Shown: positions 1 to 11,178, counted from the stretch's first letter. The stretch: 64,000 bases of DNA from Atriophallophorus winterbourni (GCA_013407085.1 JACCGJ010000245.1:1-64000); one strand, 5' to 3'. Translations and numbers: made by a program. The notes: generated from the letters alone by a model not told the origin.

Positions 1-3000
1 GAGCTAGGCGAGGAAGGCGTCGCTCATCCATACGGAGAACGTGCCCCAGCCATCTCAGCTGGCACATGGATATATGATCGGAGAGTGGCACACAGCGATC
101 ACCGAGGACTGCCCTCCTGACGTCATCATTTTTGACTTTCTGTTGCCAGCTTAAACGAGCTATACTCCGCAGGCAGCGATGATCAAACGTCGATAATCTT
201 TGACTATCGGCTTGTCGCAGCGTCCACGTCTCGCAGCCATACAGTAGAACTGCTCGTACGGTGGCCTGGTACACTCTGCCCTTCAAGCGTAATCCAACAT
301 CGCGTCGGCGCCACAGATACCGTAGCCCAGCGAAAGCATGGCGTGCTCTTGCAATCCCTGCTGTGATTTCAGCTTCGATATCGCCCCCAGTTGTGATGCA
401 GCTCCCTAGGTAGGTGAATCTGTCAGTCACTTCCAGTTTATGGTTTTCGATCGTCAAATCAAGTGTTGGGTCTGTCCAATCCTGTAGGAACACTTTGCAT
501 TTTGACGGAGAGAAATGTAATCCATACAGCGACAACTGATCAACGAGTATATCCAAAGCGCTTTGTATGGCGCAAGCATCCTCTCCGAGGAGAGCAATGT
601 CTTCAGCATAATCCAGATCCATAACTCGTCGACCGGGGAGCAGGTCGATCCCACAATTCGGTAGCTGGGCTGTTGCTGCTTTCATGACATCGTCAATCGC
701 AAAGTTAAATAGGAATGGGGAGATCGGACATCCTTGACGAACCTCGCTGGTAATGGTAAACTGCTTGGATAAATCACCATAGGCTTTGACTCTGCCGGTG
801 GTGTGGCAGTACAGCTTCTTGAGCAGGATTACGTACTTCGGTGGGACACCATGGCGAATGAGACAGTCCCAGAGGGCGATTCTGTCAATGGAATCGAAGG
901 CTGCTCGTATGTCAAGAAAGACGATGATTGTTGGACGTGCGTATTGGTAACGTTGCTCCAAAATTTGGCGGAGCGTGAAGATTTGGTCCACACACCCGCG
1001 TCCTCCTCTAAAGCCAGCCTGTTCTTCTCGATACTCTGCTTCTCGGTAGCTGTTAAGCCTGGTCAGGATGATTGATGCGAACAGTTTAGAGACCACCGGT
1101 ATGAGACTGATACCCCTGTGATTACCGCACTCTTTTCTCGACCCTTTCTTGAATACTGGGACGATGGCTGACGGTCATCACGCGCTGGGTATGGTTTCCT
1201 CATTCCAGATCTTTCCGAAGAGCACTGATAGTTCACTGCACAAAACGTCGACACCTTCAACAAATAGTTCGGCTGGTAGCTCGTCTAAACCAGGGGCTTT
1301 GCGTCGTTTAAGCTTCATTATGTGTGAGCGAATTTCGGCCTCTGTAGGTGGTTCCTGTGGGGCCGGCCACTTAGTGGTGGAGCCACTAGGCTGAGCAACA
1401 GAGAGTGGTCGCGGTTGATTGAATTGGCTAGCGAAATGTTCCCTCCAGCGGTCCATTCGCCTTTCTCTGTTGGTAATCAACGACCCATCTGCTTCCGTGA
1501 TGAGTTCGCTCACGCTGGGCATTCGGGGTCCCGTGGACCGTATAAGCTGGAACAATTTGCGGGTGTTGCCAACTGCTTGGGCTGCTTCCATCTCGCTTGC
1601 CCGCTCTTCCCACCATGATTCTCGGTCCGTTTTGAGGCTGGTCTTCAACTGGTGGCGAATTTGCCTGCGCTGTTCATCATATCTTTCCCCGGAGGTAAGG
1701 AACGCTGTTGGTCAATTAATTTGGCTGTAGCAGCAGATATCCAGTTGGAATCTGTTCGCTTGGATGTTCCACAGCTTTCCAGGCCAGCATGATACATTGC
1801 GCTTTGGATTTGAGCCAAATGCTCCTCAATATTATCAGGATGGGGTCCAAGTGCATTAGATAGGGCCGTTAGATAGTTCTCTGCCACTGCTCTATCTGAT
1901 AGTTTAAGCGTATCCAGCCTCGTGATATTTTTTCTTACGCGATCCGCTGAAACGCATAGTTAGGTTTGCACAGACTAACGCGTGGTCTGATGATAGGCAG
2001 GTCGACCAATATGATCTGCAGTCTTGCACACTGAAACGCCATCGATAACTGATCGCAATGTGATCAATTTGTGTCCAGAGTCCTGTCGAGGGGGATCTCC
2101 ATGTTGCTGACCGTTGTTTGGAATGTCGGAAGTTGACGCTGCTGAGAAATAGGCGGTGCTCAGCACATAGACTCAACAGGCGTTCACCGTTGTCTGATCA
2201 GACGCAATCGAGACCATATGGACCACCGAGGTGTCGTTCACTTTGTGAGAGGCGGCCAACTCGGGCATTAAGATCGCCAGCCAGGATGACAATATCCGAC
2301 TTTCGTGCTTTACGCAGTAATTCGTCTAGACCTCGGTAGAATTCGTCTTTCGCTAAATCAGCACTGCAGTCAGTGGGGGCGTAGGCTGCGATGACGAAAA
2401 GTTCACGGGTGTTCTGCCTGTGTTGACTGATTTTGCATGAGCCACCAAGTCGGACGGCGCACAAACGGCTATTGACAGGTAACCAGTCAATCAAGGCTGC
2501 CTCGGCGCGTGAGCTCATGGCAATACCAACTCCTGCAAGTCCTGCTGTCTGGGCCTCTTCATCACCAGATACACGCAAACGGAACTTGACTCCGGTATTA
2601 TTCGGTGAGCATAGGTTTATCACATGACTAGAGTCGTGTAAGCGCGTTTCTGATAGGCAGCAGACGTCTACTCTCATCGTTTCTAGTGTACGAGCTAACC
2701 CAGCCTGTTGTCCTGGTTGCCTCAAGGTCCTGACGTTGAATGCAGCTAGCTTGAAGGGCATACGGGGTTTCAGGAAGTGAGCACTCTGGCTTGGCTGTTC
2801 TGTGTTTGGCGAGCTGGAAAGGGCATCTTGACGAGATTCATTGCTTGTGTGTAATGAGGGTAATGAGGGTCGTGGGATATAATAATGAGGGTCGTGGGAT
2901 ATAAATGAGGGTCGTGGGATATAATCGGCATGTGATGTAATGTAGCGAACGTGATTTTGACAGCGAGTTCTGGATGAAGTGGATTCCATGGTTCTTGTTG

Positions 3001-3060
3001 TAGGCGACATACTACCCGGTTGCCAAGGCCGAAGTAGGGGGTTAGCTTAGGGGACCCCAC
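1..3060 (-). mobile_element. RTE-like non-LTR retrotransposon, ORF with endonuclease and reverse transcriptase (3' end off the window)
   Basis: Read on the minus strand, this is one endonuclease/reverse-transcriptase polyprotein. The APE-type endonuclease starts near 2760 (FNVRTLRQ, LSETRLHD, LAGDLNARVG) and, after an in-frame stop near 2198, continues at 2176-1904 (IDHIAIS, SSDHALV). The linker and RT follow from about 1887 downwards (RKAPGLDELPAELF, QAGFRGGRGC, FLDIRAAFDSID, VRQGCPISPFLFNF). The catalytic box reads YAED where YADD is expected, at about 615. The RTE-type C-terminus (LLYGCETWTLRQ, LRWLGHVLRM) runs off base 1. The frame is mostly kept with one stop and a few frameshifts, so this is a fairly young but probably dead copy. 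The 5' end lies at about 3420. Confidence 0.85.
2852..2924. repeat. 20-bp minisatellite inside the RTE N-terminal coding region
   Basis: Three tandem units of AATGAGGGTCGTGGGATATA (2862-2881, 2884-2903, 2904-2923) plus a partial unit before them. Read on the minus strand they encode a short repeated HDPHYYIPRPS-like motif in the element's N-terminal extension. Confidence 0.85.
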
Positions 3061-3420
3061 CCGGAGCCTTTGACTCGAGAGTCTTCCCGCAAGGCAGCAG
3101 GAATTTTTCCTCAGGGTTCACTCCCGAAGCCTTTCCCGCAGTCGGGTATGCCGCAAGGCAACGGAGGTTTGGAATCAGGGTTTTCCTTCCCTTAGATGGA
3201 CTGCCCTCCCAGGCTAACGAGCTCCATCTGCCCGGTGCAAACTGGTTTTGAGGCGCCAGTCACCCGCATTCGCCCTTTCTCCTGTCAGTAGAAGCAGTTT
3301 CGCCGCGTGCAGGCCAGGGGCTGGGCTTTGGTTGTCAGAGGCTGTTTGAGGCGCACGCCTTATGGGAGCATTTTATAGACAGCGAGAGCTCATCCCCACT
3401 GCCACCCCCAGCTGTGACAA
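3061..3420 (-). repeat. RTE 5' untranslated region (repeat family R1, minus orientation)
   Basis: This is the reverse complement of the segments at 15345-15840 and 32490-33000. It shares the blocks around 'ccagtcacccgc', 'agatggagctcgt' and the 'tctataaaatgc' end. It lies directly upstream of the RTE ORF on the minus strand, which identifies the family as the element's 5' leader. The 5' edge near 3420 (reverse complement of 'gtgacaacctttggaacc') matches the edge of the copy at 15335. Confidence 0.75.
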
Positions 3421-4393
3421 CCTTTGGAACCGATTGGTTCACAGTAATATACGTTGCCGGGATTCACAAGAAAATGGCTATGGAGTCCATTTCGATTGCT
3501 GACGGAATAATTTGTGTTTCAGGATTTGCACGAAGAAGCAGTTTTACGGATACCACTATCGATTTCAGACAACCAAAAGAATTGGCTGTCAAACGATTTT
3601 ATTTTTTACTCGCTAAGTGTCCCGAATGCAAATCATCAAGAATTTTATTGTAATGGAGGAGAAATAACAATACGATAATTTCGACACAACAGAACTTCAG
3701 GTGTCAAACCCAATTCATCACGACGCTGATAGTAAGCTTGAATATTTTTTCTTAGGTGTGGCTGACCAACCTCTTTTAACTGCAGCCATTATCGGACCAG
3801 AATATTTCTTTGTTTCAAATCTGAAATCTGAACGAGAGACACAAATCGGCTGAACCAATAAGTAGTCTGTACTGCCAGTCTTTCCATGTCACCGCATTAT
3901 GGGATCAGAAATCTACATGTGGAATTTGTTTTGCACTGCGTTCAATGTTGGTTCACCATTGGTTTTCATGTCGTTGCATTTTATTGAAGCGAGCACGTTC
4001 AGCTATTCCGAAACTTTTTGGTGTGACTTGAGCTAGTAAAATTGATTTCAATTCTTTTTAGCATGTGGAATAGGAAACGCTAAATTTTTCAACAGATCAC
4101 AAGCATAATCTCCAGCTGAAGAAAATGAGCAGCAATAATTGAATCAGGCATTTCACACTTTGTAAGACATCAGATAATCTACGATTTCTCTGGGGATTCC
4201 ACGTAAGTTGACATCCGAAATTTTGAGAAAATGACATAGATGATCGCGACGCCAATTGTAATGAATTGTATTGTACTTAATTGAGTGAAACTACCAGCCA
4301 ACGTTAGAAGTTGAAACCACTACAATTTGGTCCAAAGCGACAGAAGTTCAAACAAACCACTGACTGATAATTGTTAATAAAAATCTTTTTAGT
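3421..4393. other. Unassigned AT-rich intergenic sequence
   Basis: I see no supported gene or recognisable retroelement domain here. Short open frames (for example 3414-3653) lack any recognisable motif. Confidence 0.5.
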
Positions 4394-4705
4394 ATGCCTA
4401 CTAACAAACTACAAGTAATAGCGGGTGCAGTGCTCAAGGAAAGTTCTAGCTCTGATGAGCTGGATCCATTTTTTGATACGTTTCCTAATGACACTCTCAC
4501 TAATGAATCTCCCCACAGTTCCTTTTCTCAATCTCTGCAACCATTCGTGAACCGTTTCACTGAAACAGCAGAGGCAAAACTCAACGAAATTGAAATGAAA
4601 AGAAAATCAAGGGAGCGGATAAAATGGGAGAGGAAGATTGCTTTGAAAGAAATCGAAATTAAGATAAGAGAGATAAAGTTAGAAAATCCTATTTGGAAAA
4701 AATGA
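4394..4705 (+). CDS. Hypothetical 103-aa charged coiled-coil-like ORF
   Basis: ATG to TGA open frame of 103 codons. The first half is Ser/Asp rich. The second half, from about residue 55, is dense in Lys, Arg, Glu and Ile (for example EIEMKRKSRERIKWERK) and looks like a short coiled coil. I do not recognise a family. No splice-site or promoter evidence ties it to a host gene, and it is followed at 4745 by a tRNA-like relic, so it may be a fragment of a mobile element or a chance ORF. Confidence 0.25.
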   Translation: MPTNKLQVIAGAVLKESSSSDELDPFFDTFPNDTLTNESPHSSFSQSLQPFVNRFTETAEAKLNEIEMKRKSRERIKWERKIALKEIEIKIREIKLENPIWKK

Positions 4706-4744
4706 TGTCTCTTCAATCCGATGACGGATAATTTTCAGAAAATT

Positions 4745-4822
4745 CCGCTCCGTGACTCGAACCTGCGACCTCTGGACACTTAGGCGAAGCACATGACCAA
4801 TACACCACTAGCTCACTGACAC
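4745..4822 (-). repeat. tRNA-like relic, possibly a SINE head
   Basis: On the minus strand the segment reads GTGAGCTAGTGGTGTATTGG (box A-like) and then, about 30 nt later, GGTTCGAGTCA (box B-like). The spacing suits an internal Pol III promoter. The T-stem and acceptor do not pair well, so this is a tRNA-derived repeat or pseudogene and not a working tRNA. Confidence 0.4.
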
Positions 4823-4975
4823 ATTGTCTAAATTAAAAGTAGTTAGATAGACTTTTTATTTCAATGCTACAATCCTTTTCAGCCTAGCCAACATTGGTAG
4901 TGGAGATAACGTTTACCCCAGCCAACGAAGTGAGAATCAACCACGTCCAGTATTCGAATTATGGTATGATAATAC

Positions 4976-5194
4976 GAAAGCACAAGCCTGATCCAAGCAA
5001 AATGCCATACAGTCTGAGACTGCACGTGGGCTAAGATACTGTCAGGTTGCCCAGGCCTAGACAGATAGGGGAATAGAAATCGTAATGAGACCACAGCATG
5101 CTTCAGCATGCAGCTCACTATCGTTGGTCAATCATTTTAGCACGATGTTACCCGCACAGCACAGAAATGCTGCACGATTGCACATCCGTGCAAT
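4976..5194 (+). repeat. SINE-like repeat family R3, near full length
   Basis: This 219-bp unit begins GAAAGCACAAGCCTGATCC and ends ACATCCGTGCAATG. It matches 34075-34302 almost end to end and shares its 5' half with 5278-5332, 11434-11515, 49633-49735 and (reverse) 26660-26822. The middle holds a perfect hairpin, GCATGC-TTCA-GCATGC. There is no coding capacity and no clear Pol III box, so calling it a SINE is an inference. Confidence 0.65.
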
Positions 5195-5277
5195 GTATAT
5201 AAGTTAAACAATGAGAATATGAAGAACAGTATTATTGACTGTCATTTGTGCACTCGCCAAGTACAGTACAGTACAGG

Positions 5278-5332
5278 AGCACAAGCTTGATCCAGGCAAA
5301 GTGCCACACAGTCAGAGACCGCACTCACAAAA
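5278..5332 (+). repeat. SINE-like repeat R3, 5' fragment
   Basis: Matches the first 55 bases of the R3 unit at 4976 (GGAGCACAAGCTTGATCC and onward), then diverges. Confidence 0.55.
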
Positions 5333-5339
5333 CTAACAC

Positions 5340-6189
5340 ATGATCAGGCTGTGGACAGGTGCCCCAATAAGATCGGCAATCTTACACACTCCCATGTCAA
5401 GAATTACTTGTTACGTAAACGAATCATCGATGTCCTTAAAAAATTTACGTAGAAACCCTATTTTCAAGGAGATCGACAGGTTTCGCATAAGAATCACATG
5501 GTCAGAAAAATGTTTCTCCAAAGAAAAAGTTTCGTAAATTTTGAGTTGGTGGCATAATGAGAATACTAATAAATATGGGTAACAAATAAGACTAACAAGA
5601 TGGGGTTCATCAAGAAAGTGCGGGGAGTGTTAGCAAAACCACACATTGAGCTTCAGCACGTTAAATAAAAATGAAATCACGCGCCTATGTATTCACAACA
5701 AGTGTTCAAGGTTATTCTTATTTTGGAACAAAAGCAAAATGGACGATATCTTGTTTAGGCTTTCTCACAACAAGAAATATTAGTGACTTCTGCTGAAAAA
5801 GCCAACCCCTTGAGCATATAGTTACTGTAGTGGATATTGTGGTAAATGAATTATCAACTTGGTTGTATTTTCCACGCTCCGATAAAATATCATTAGGAAT
5901 TTTCACTATTCCTTGAATTTGCAGTAAAATAGAATCACTATTTTACTATAATATCCATATTTTTGCTGCCTAATTACACAAGTGATAAAATCAGCTTGTA
6001 TTTTTGGTAACTTTTCATTACTCATCCTATATCTGTCACATATGAGTACAAGAAATTCCTGCCTCAAATGTCAAATGTGGCAAAATGGTGGCTAAGGAAT
6101 TGAGTGCACAGTTTGGGCTCATGTTGCTGGCTCAGGTATACATAAATCTCATTATGGGATTTATGCGAAGTACCGCTGGTTGCAGTGGT
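5340..6189. other. Unassigned AT-rich sequence
   Basis: No supported gene or domain; only short frames without recognisable motifs. Confidence 0.45.
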
Positions 6190-6706
6190 ACTGAGCGGTG
6201 TCATCAGGCTACCACAGACGCCGCTTGTTTAAAGCCAAAGGTATAGTCGGAGACGTTGCCTTGCTCGTCCGATTCTGTACCCGCCCCACTTTTGCATCTG
6301 TTGTGAGGGCTAGTATAAGTTCTGATACAATGGCTGGCACGAGCATAACTGGCAAATCTAGCCAGCTACGATGTCCTATCAAGCAGGCTACCTCTTCTAA
6401 TGTGGTCAAATCTAAAAAGCGTGCTACCAAGAACGCCAAAAAACTGCATCCACACAGGACGCATACATAAATGGCCAGTTATCTCGTTCTCCAATGCGAG
6501 CTTCTACTAGCAGGGTGGTTACTGTCGCAGAGATTCCGAAGAGGCTTAGGAAGACAAATAAAGCTACCACCCAACGGAAGCAATAAGAAAATGTTGCTGG
6601 ATCACCCGCACATGATCACATTATCCAGGAATTTATTGACTAGCGCAGGCAATTCGATACACTGCGTGGCACCCCTGCTCCGAAAACTAGAACATGAAAT
6701 GTACTG

Positions 6707-6806
6707 AAACAAAATATTCATTTGCATGCTTTTCCGTCATTCACACCCCACGACCGGTTTCGTGCTGTTTGCACTCATCAGGTAGGGACAGTAATATCAG
6801 GATCCG
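6707..6806 (-). mobile_element. 100-bp hammerhead-ribozyme mini-element with 14-bp target-site duplication
   Basis: The unit is flanked by identical 14-bp direct repeats, CATGAAATGTACTG, at 6693-6706 and 6807-6820. It interrupts the CR1 ORF1 remnant. On the minus strand it begins CGGATCC, carries a hammerhead core, and ends in an A/T-rich tail. Homologous units occur at 35342-35459 and about 42035-42140. Confidence 0.7.
6746..6787 (-). ncRNA. Type I hammerhead self-cleaving ribozyme, intact core
   Basis: On the minus strand: stem I strand CCCTAC; core CTGATGA; stem II GTGC with loop AAACA and GCAC (4 of 4 paired); core GAAA; then CCGG, the cleavage triplet GTC, and stem I partner GTGGGG (6 of 6 paired counting one G-U). 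All conserved hammerhead core nucleotides are present. Stem III is tiny: the ACCGGT around it is a palindrome, which would allow a dimer with a shared stem III, as proposed for flatworm and Penelope-associated hammerheads. Activity is inferred, not shown. Confidence 0.8.
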
Positions 6807-7485
6807 CATGAAATGTACTGGTTTTTATTCGAGCAGAGCCATTTATTAAGAAATCGAAGTCTAGAAAAGGTTTAGATTGCAGATGTATCAGCGATCTTAT
6901 CCGGATGGTAGGTCTGAGGCCTTCTATTCCTACAATGCGAATTCTCCGTGTTGGAAAATGGAAGATTGGTAATCGCCCTAGGCCAATCCTGGTAGAATTC
7001 AAATACCAAGCCGATCAGGACGCTTTACTATCTAGGGCTGACCACATCGCCGAAGCAACTCTAGACAAACTGCAGGTTAAGCCGGACAACCCTCCCTCCC
7101 GGATAAGACAATACTTTTCCACTTCAAATAGGAGGAATCAGATTGTAAATACCTCTAATAACGACAAGCGGGGGTTCATAAAGCTAATAGATTCTCGTTA
7201 CGAAGTAACGTCCAATCGAAGGCGCCGTTCATCCAAAAAGGATGGGGCTTCATCAGCTGCAGAAATCTTGGAAGCGTTCGAGGATGAGGTCTGTGGTCTT
7301 AGTATTATCCCTGTAATTCCACAGCTCGTGGTTAGCAACCTGCAGTGTACAGCTGGTGTTCAGGCCGCACCAGGTGACTCGGCTATCGCAAGCAGCACGC
7401 CAAACAACGTGCTGACTTCTCTGGTACTCCGCCCGAGAATCACACATGACTAATTGGGAATCGATTACGAGACACTACCGCCAAA

Positions 7486-9623
7486 GTGTTACTTGGGAAC
7501 GCATGTAGCATCCGGAACAAATGGTCTGAACTCTCCATCCTTGCACATGAGTTGAGACCGCATGTAATTGCACTGACAGAAACCTGGCTCTCTGCATCTG
7601 ATGACATTCCCGATATAGTTGGTAACAGCTATTCCGTGATCAGGTGTGATAGACCGGGTGCATTACAAGGTGGCGGTGTTGCTATTCTTCTCAGGTTAGG
7701 CCTCCGTACCTCAGAGTTAAACGTTAGGCTTGGCACGCGCAATGTGCAACTTAGCTCCTGTCTCATTCACTCCTATAAGCAATCTACGGTAATAGCGTGC
7801 GTTTATTTGAGTCCCATTCAGGAGTACAGGATATGTATAACTTGCTTGAGAATTTGAGTTCACTACGTGCGCTTGGGTCTCAGGTTCTTATGGTGGGTGA
7901 CTTTAATCTACCACACATATCTTGGCCTAACCAGAGCTGCCAAGCTGACAAGATGTCTGAGTACTTCATAGAATGGACCAACAGACATGCTATGAGCCAA
8001 CATGTAACTGAGCCTACAAGGTTCCGGTATGGCTGTGAACCTTCGGTCCTGGATCTTGTTATATCTTCGAATGAGCAAATGATTCGACAGGTGCAATATC
8101 TTTTCCCACTAAAGAGAATTGATCTCATCTACTTCTCAGGTATGACAAACCGCCTCCGAAACTGAAGCGCAACTTCAATATGTTAGACAGGAGTGTTGTC
8201 TCAGAGGAAGCGGATCAGATCTTGTCACAATCTTCTAGGGATGATATGGCAGCAAACTGGCAGCGTATTAACCATTGTCTCTCCACACTGCAAGACAGAT
8301 TTGCTCCGTTGGTGCACGTCAAAAGACGCAAAAAGCCACAGTGGCGGACACCATCGATGCACCGTGGTATTAAAATCCGGGACCGTGTCTGGAAAACTTA
8401 CAAAGCTTCCCAGACACAATGGGCCTGGACAACATATTAACTACTTAGAAATAAGGCTGTGAAAAGCCAACGTAATGCAAAACGTGACTTTGAGGCACGA
8501 CTGGCATGTAATATAAGTCAGTGCCCAAAGCGTTTATATAGCTATGCACAATCCAAAGGCAAATCTCGCGATTGCATAGGCAACCTTCAATTGGACAATG
8601 GATCTCAACTAAATTCAGATTCTGAAAAGGCTTAGGCTTTTCTCGAACCTTTTCGAGCCGTTCATGAACCTGAATCCCAAACTGATCCCCCGAATATGCC
8701 AGTTGACATGAGGTCAGGTAGCGTTCCTACCCTCGGTGAAATAATTTTCACTGATAATGAGGTTAGGCTTGCGCTTGAAGCAACTAATCCACATAAATCT
8801 GCGGGCCCGGATGGTATTCACCCTCAAGTTATTAAGAACCTGGCGCCTGTATTAGTACAAACGGTGGCTCGCCTCTTTTACGCATCCTTAAGGTGTGGGT
8901 ATATTCCGAGAGCTTGGAAGCAGGCTGATGTGATTTCTATACATAAATGTGTCGGTCGATATTCAGTTTGCAACTGTAGACCTGTAAGCCTTACTAGTAT
9001 CCTTTGCAAAACCCTAGAGAGACTTATTAGGGATAGGATCTGTCGCCACCTTGTCGCTGGTTCGTTGCTAAACTCTGCTCAGCATGGTTTTTTAAAAAGG
9101 AATTATTGCCTAGCGAGCCTATTATGTTTTCTTAATGAGGTCACTAGGAGGCTAGATAAAGGCCACCAGGTCAAAGTTCTCTACTTGGACGTCTGTAAGG
9201 CCTTTGACTCAGTAAACCACAGGTCGCTTGCAATGAAGATTGGACTAATAGATATCGATGGCCCCCTATAGAACTGGGTCACAAACTTCTTGAGCAATCG
9301 GTATTTTCGCGCTCGCATAGGCAATATGTATTCCGCGGAAGCAGGAGTTGTTAGTGGAGTCCCGCAGGGTTCAGTACTAGGCCCACTACTCTTTCGCATC
9401 TTCATCGATGATTTGGCAGCCTCGCTTAAGTGTCCCTGCTATAATTTTGCAGACGATGTCAAGTTTATCGGATCGCTGAACGAACAGGATCTTTCTGAGG
9501 ATATAGCAATGGTCATCAAGTGGTCTACCACGTGGGATCTACCAGTCAACTTCTCCAAAAACTATCTTCTGTCCAAAGCTGCAACGAAGCTGCAGGTTGC
9601 TGGACCTGATAACATACTGGAGA
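7486..9623 (+). pseudogene. CR1-like ORF2: endonuclease and reverse transcriptase, 5' part
   Basis: The endonuclease opens with LLGNACSIRNKWSELSIL and IALTETWLS, then GGGVAIL, VYLSP, MVGDFNLPHISW and VLDLVISS, spread over frames at 7486, 7797 and 7880-8165. The RT follows: PHKSAGPDGIHPQVIKN (near 8790), NCRPVSLTSI, LDVCKAFDSVNH, GVVSGVPQGSVLGPLLF and the catalytic FADD (near 9450). At least four frameshifts or stops (about 7850, 8160, 8635, 9271) make it non-functional. The ORF is interrupted at 9624 by an RTE fragment and resumes at about 10336. Confidence 0.85.
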
Positions 9624-10335
9624 TAACTCACTCACTTACTCACTCACTCAGTCCTCTCCGTGCCGGGTGGCACATGAGGCGAATACAACTTCACGCCAGT
9701 AGTTTCGGTCTGCCGCTGCTTCCGTTGCCGTCTGCACTGTGAATCCTTGTGCAGGTAGTTCGCGTTCCAACGTTCTGCGCCAAGTTTCCTTGAGCCGTCC
9801 CCTTTTTCGTTTACCTTGCGGACGCCAGTGAATGGCTACCTTCGTATGCGAACTGGGATCAATCCTGCAGACATGACTAAACCATCTCCACCGTCGTCTT
9901 TTGACTACGGTAGATACCACCTCTAGACCAGTTTTTCTCAAGAGCTCTTCATTTAAAATGGTGTGTGGCCAAAAAATTCGTAGAATCCTTCTCAAGCACT
10001 TAGTTTGAAACACGTTCATCCTGCGCTCAATGGCAGCGGTCGTCTTCCAGCATTCCGATGCATACAGCAACACACTCAGAACGTTGCTTTCGAAGAGTCT
10101 GGTCTTCGTGTTAATGCTGAGAACGGAGGATTTCCAAATGGAATTCAGCATGCAGAATGCTTGGTTCGCCTTCCCGATCCTTCTGCTGACCTCATCTTCA
10201 CAGTCACCATTTACAGTCAGTTTGCTCCCAAGGTAGACTGTATCTGTAACTTCACTGATCGGTTGACCGTTCACGAACACTGGTGGTTGCTCCGAAAAAT
10301 TCTTCCGTACTACCTCCGATTTGCCAACTGGGGTA
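9624..10335 (-). mobile_element. 5'-truncated RTE-like element nested in the CR1 copy
   Basis: An open 210-codon frame on the minus strand (10280-9648) encodes the C-terminal part of an RTE-type polyprotein: VYLGSKLTVNGD, VLLYASECWKT, QTKCLRRILRIFW, RWRWFSHVCRID and a terminal REVVFASCATRHGE. Its 3' side (low coordinates) ends in an (ACTC)n-type short tandem repeat at 9630-9652, typical of RTE tails. The CR1 reading is continuous on either side, so this is a later insertion. Confidence 0.8.
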
Positions 10336-11178
10336 TCAAAATCCCGGGACTTAGGTATTGAAGGTTCAGCGGACTTTAAATGGGCTGATCAATGTACAGT
10401 TGCTGCACAACGCGCTAAGAACCAGCTCTTCCGCCTCCGATCAGTTTTATCCTGCAGGTCCCCGGAGGTTTCCATCTCATTGTATAAAGCGATAGTGAGA
10501 CCTCATCTCCAGTATTGCGTTCAAGCTTGGTCTCCTTATTTGGAAAAGCACATTGCCACGCTTGAAGGTGTTCAGCGCCTAGCTACTCGTATGATTAAAT
10601 GACAATCTGGAATGTCGTATGAACAACGACTGTTGAGTCTAGATCTGTTTTCGCTAAAAAGAAGGCGACTACGTGAGGATCTGATCGAGAACTTTGAAAT
10701 CGTTAGAGGCTTTAGTTCTATTGATACGAATTATATGTATGCTTTCGCGCCAGTAGTAGGTACTCGAGACCATTCACTGAAACTGGCAAAGCAACATGTC
10801 AGGTCTAATGCACGTAAGCACTTCTTTAGCGAAAGGGTAGTGAATCAGTTGAACTGTTTGCTCGAAGAGGTAGTTTGTTCTACTTCAGTAACGTGCTTCA
10901 AATATAGATTAGACTCGATCTGGTGCTCTGTGTTTCTCAATTTTTATCCCAAATTTTATAGTTGTTCTTCAATTTGTCGTTGAAACGCACTCATGTCTAT
11001 CCTCACGTATTTGGTGAGGGGAGGTTTTCTGTTGCATTGCAGCCAAAGTTATACCAGAAGAATATTGAACCTACTGTTCGAAGTGGTGGACGCTTTTTTG
11101 GCTTACCACCGGAAGTATTCTGGACGCTCGATTGGCGACTCTACCACATATCGTCCTGTGCAAACTGAACTGAACTGA
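10336..11178 (+). pseudogene. CR1-like ORF2 C-terminus and 3' UTR
   Basis: Continues the CR1 copy after the nested insertion: SRDLGI, LFRLRSVLSCRSPE, YKAIVRPHLQYCVQAWSPYL, VQRLATRMI (stop), then LFSLKRRRLREDLIENF and the conserved C-terminal FFSERVVNQLN. The 3' UTR holds a hairpin (CCTCAC/GTGAGG, 11002-11020) and the element ends in a short (ACTGA)n tail at about 11162-11178. Confidence 0.8.

Larger units (their letters stand above)
6198..7453 (+). pseudogene. CR1-like retrotransposon ORF1 remnant
   Basis: Open frames at 6198-6470, 6471-6707 and 6905-7453 lie just upstream of a CR1-like ORF2 on the same strand. The last one (182 codons) has the basic, RNA-binding-like look of CR1 ORF1 C-termini (RVGKWKIGNRPRPILVEF, then LLSRADHIAEATL). 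I therefore read this as a decayed ORF1 of the same element. It is broken by frameshifts and by a small insertion at 6707-6806, described separately. Confidence 0.5.

Noticed and set aside
4745..4822. Functional tRNA gene
   Set aside because: T-stem and acceptor stem do not pair and no clear anticodon loop can be drawn.
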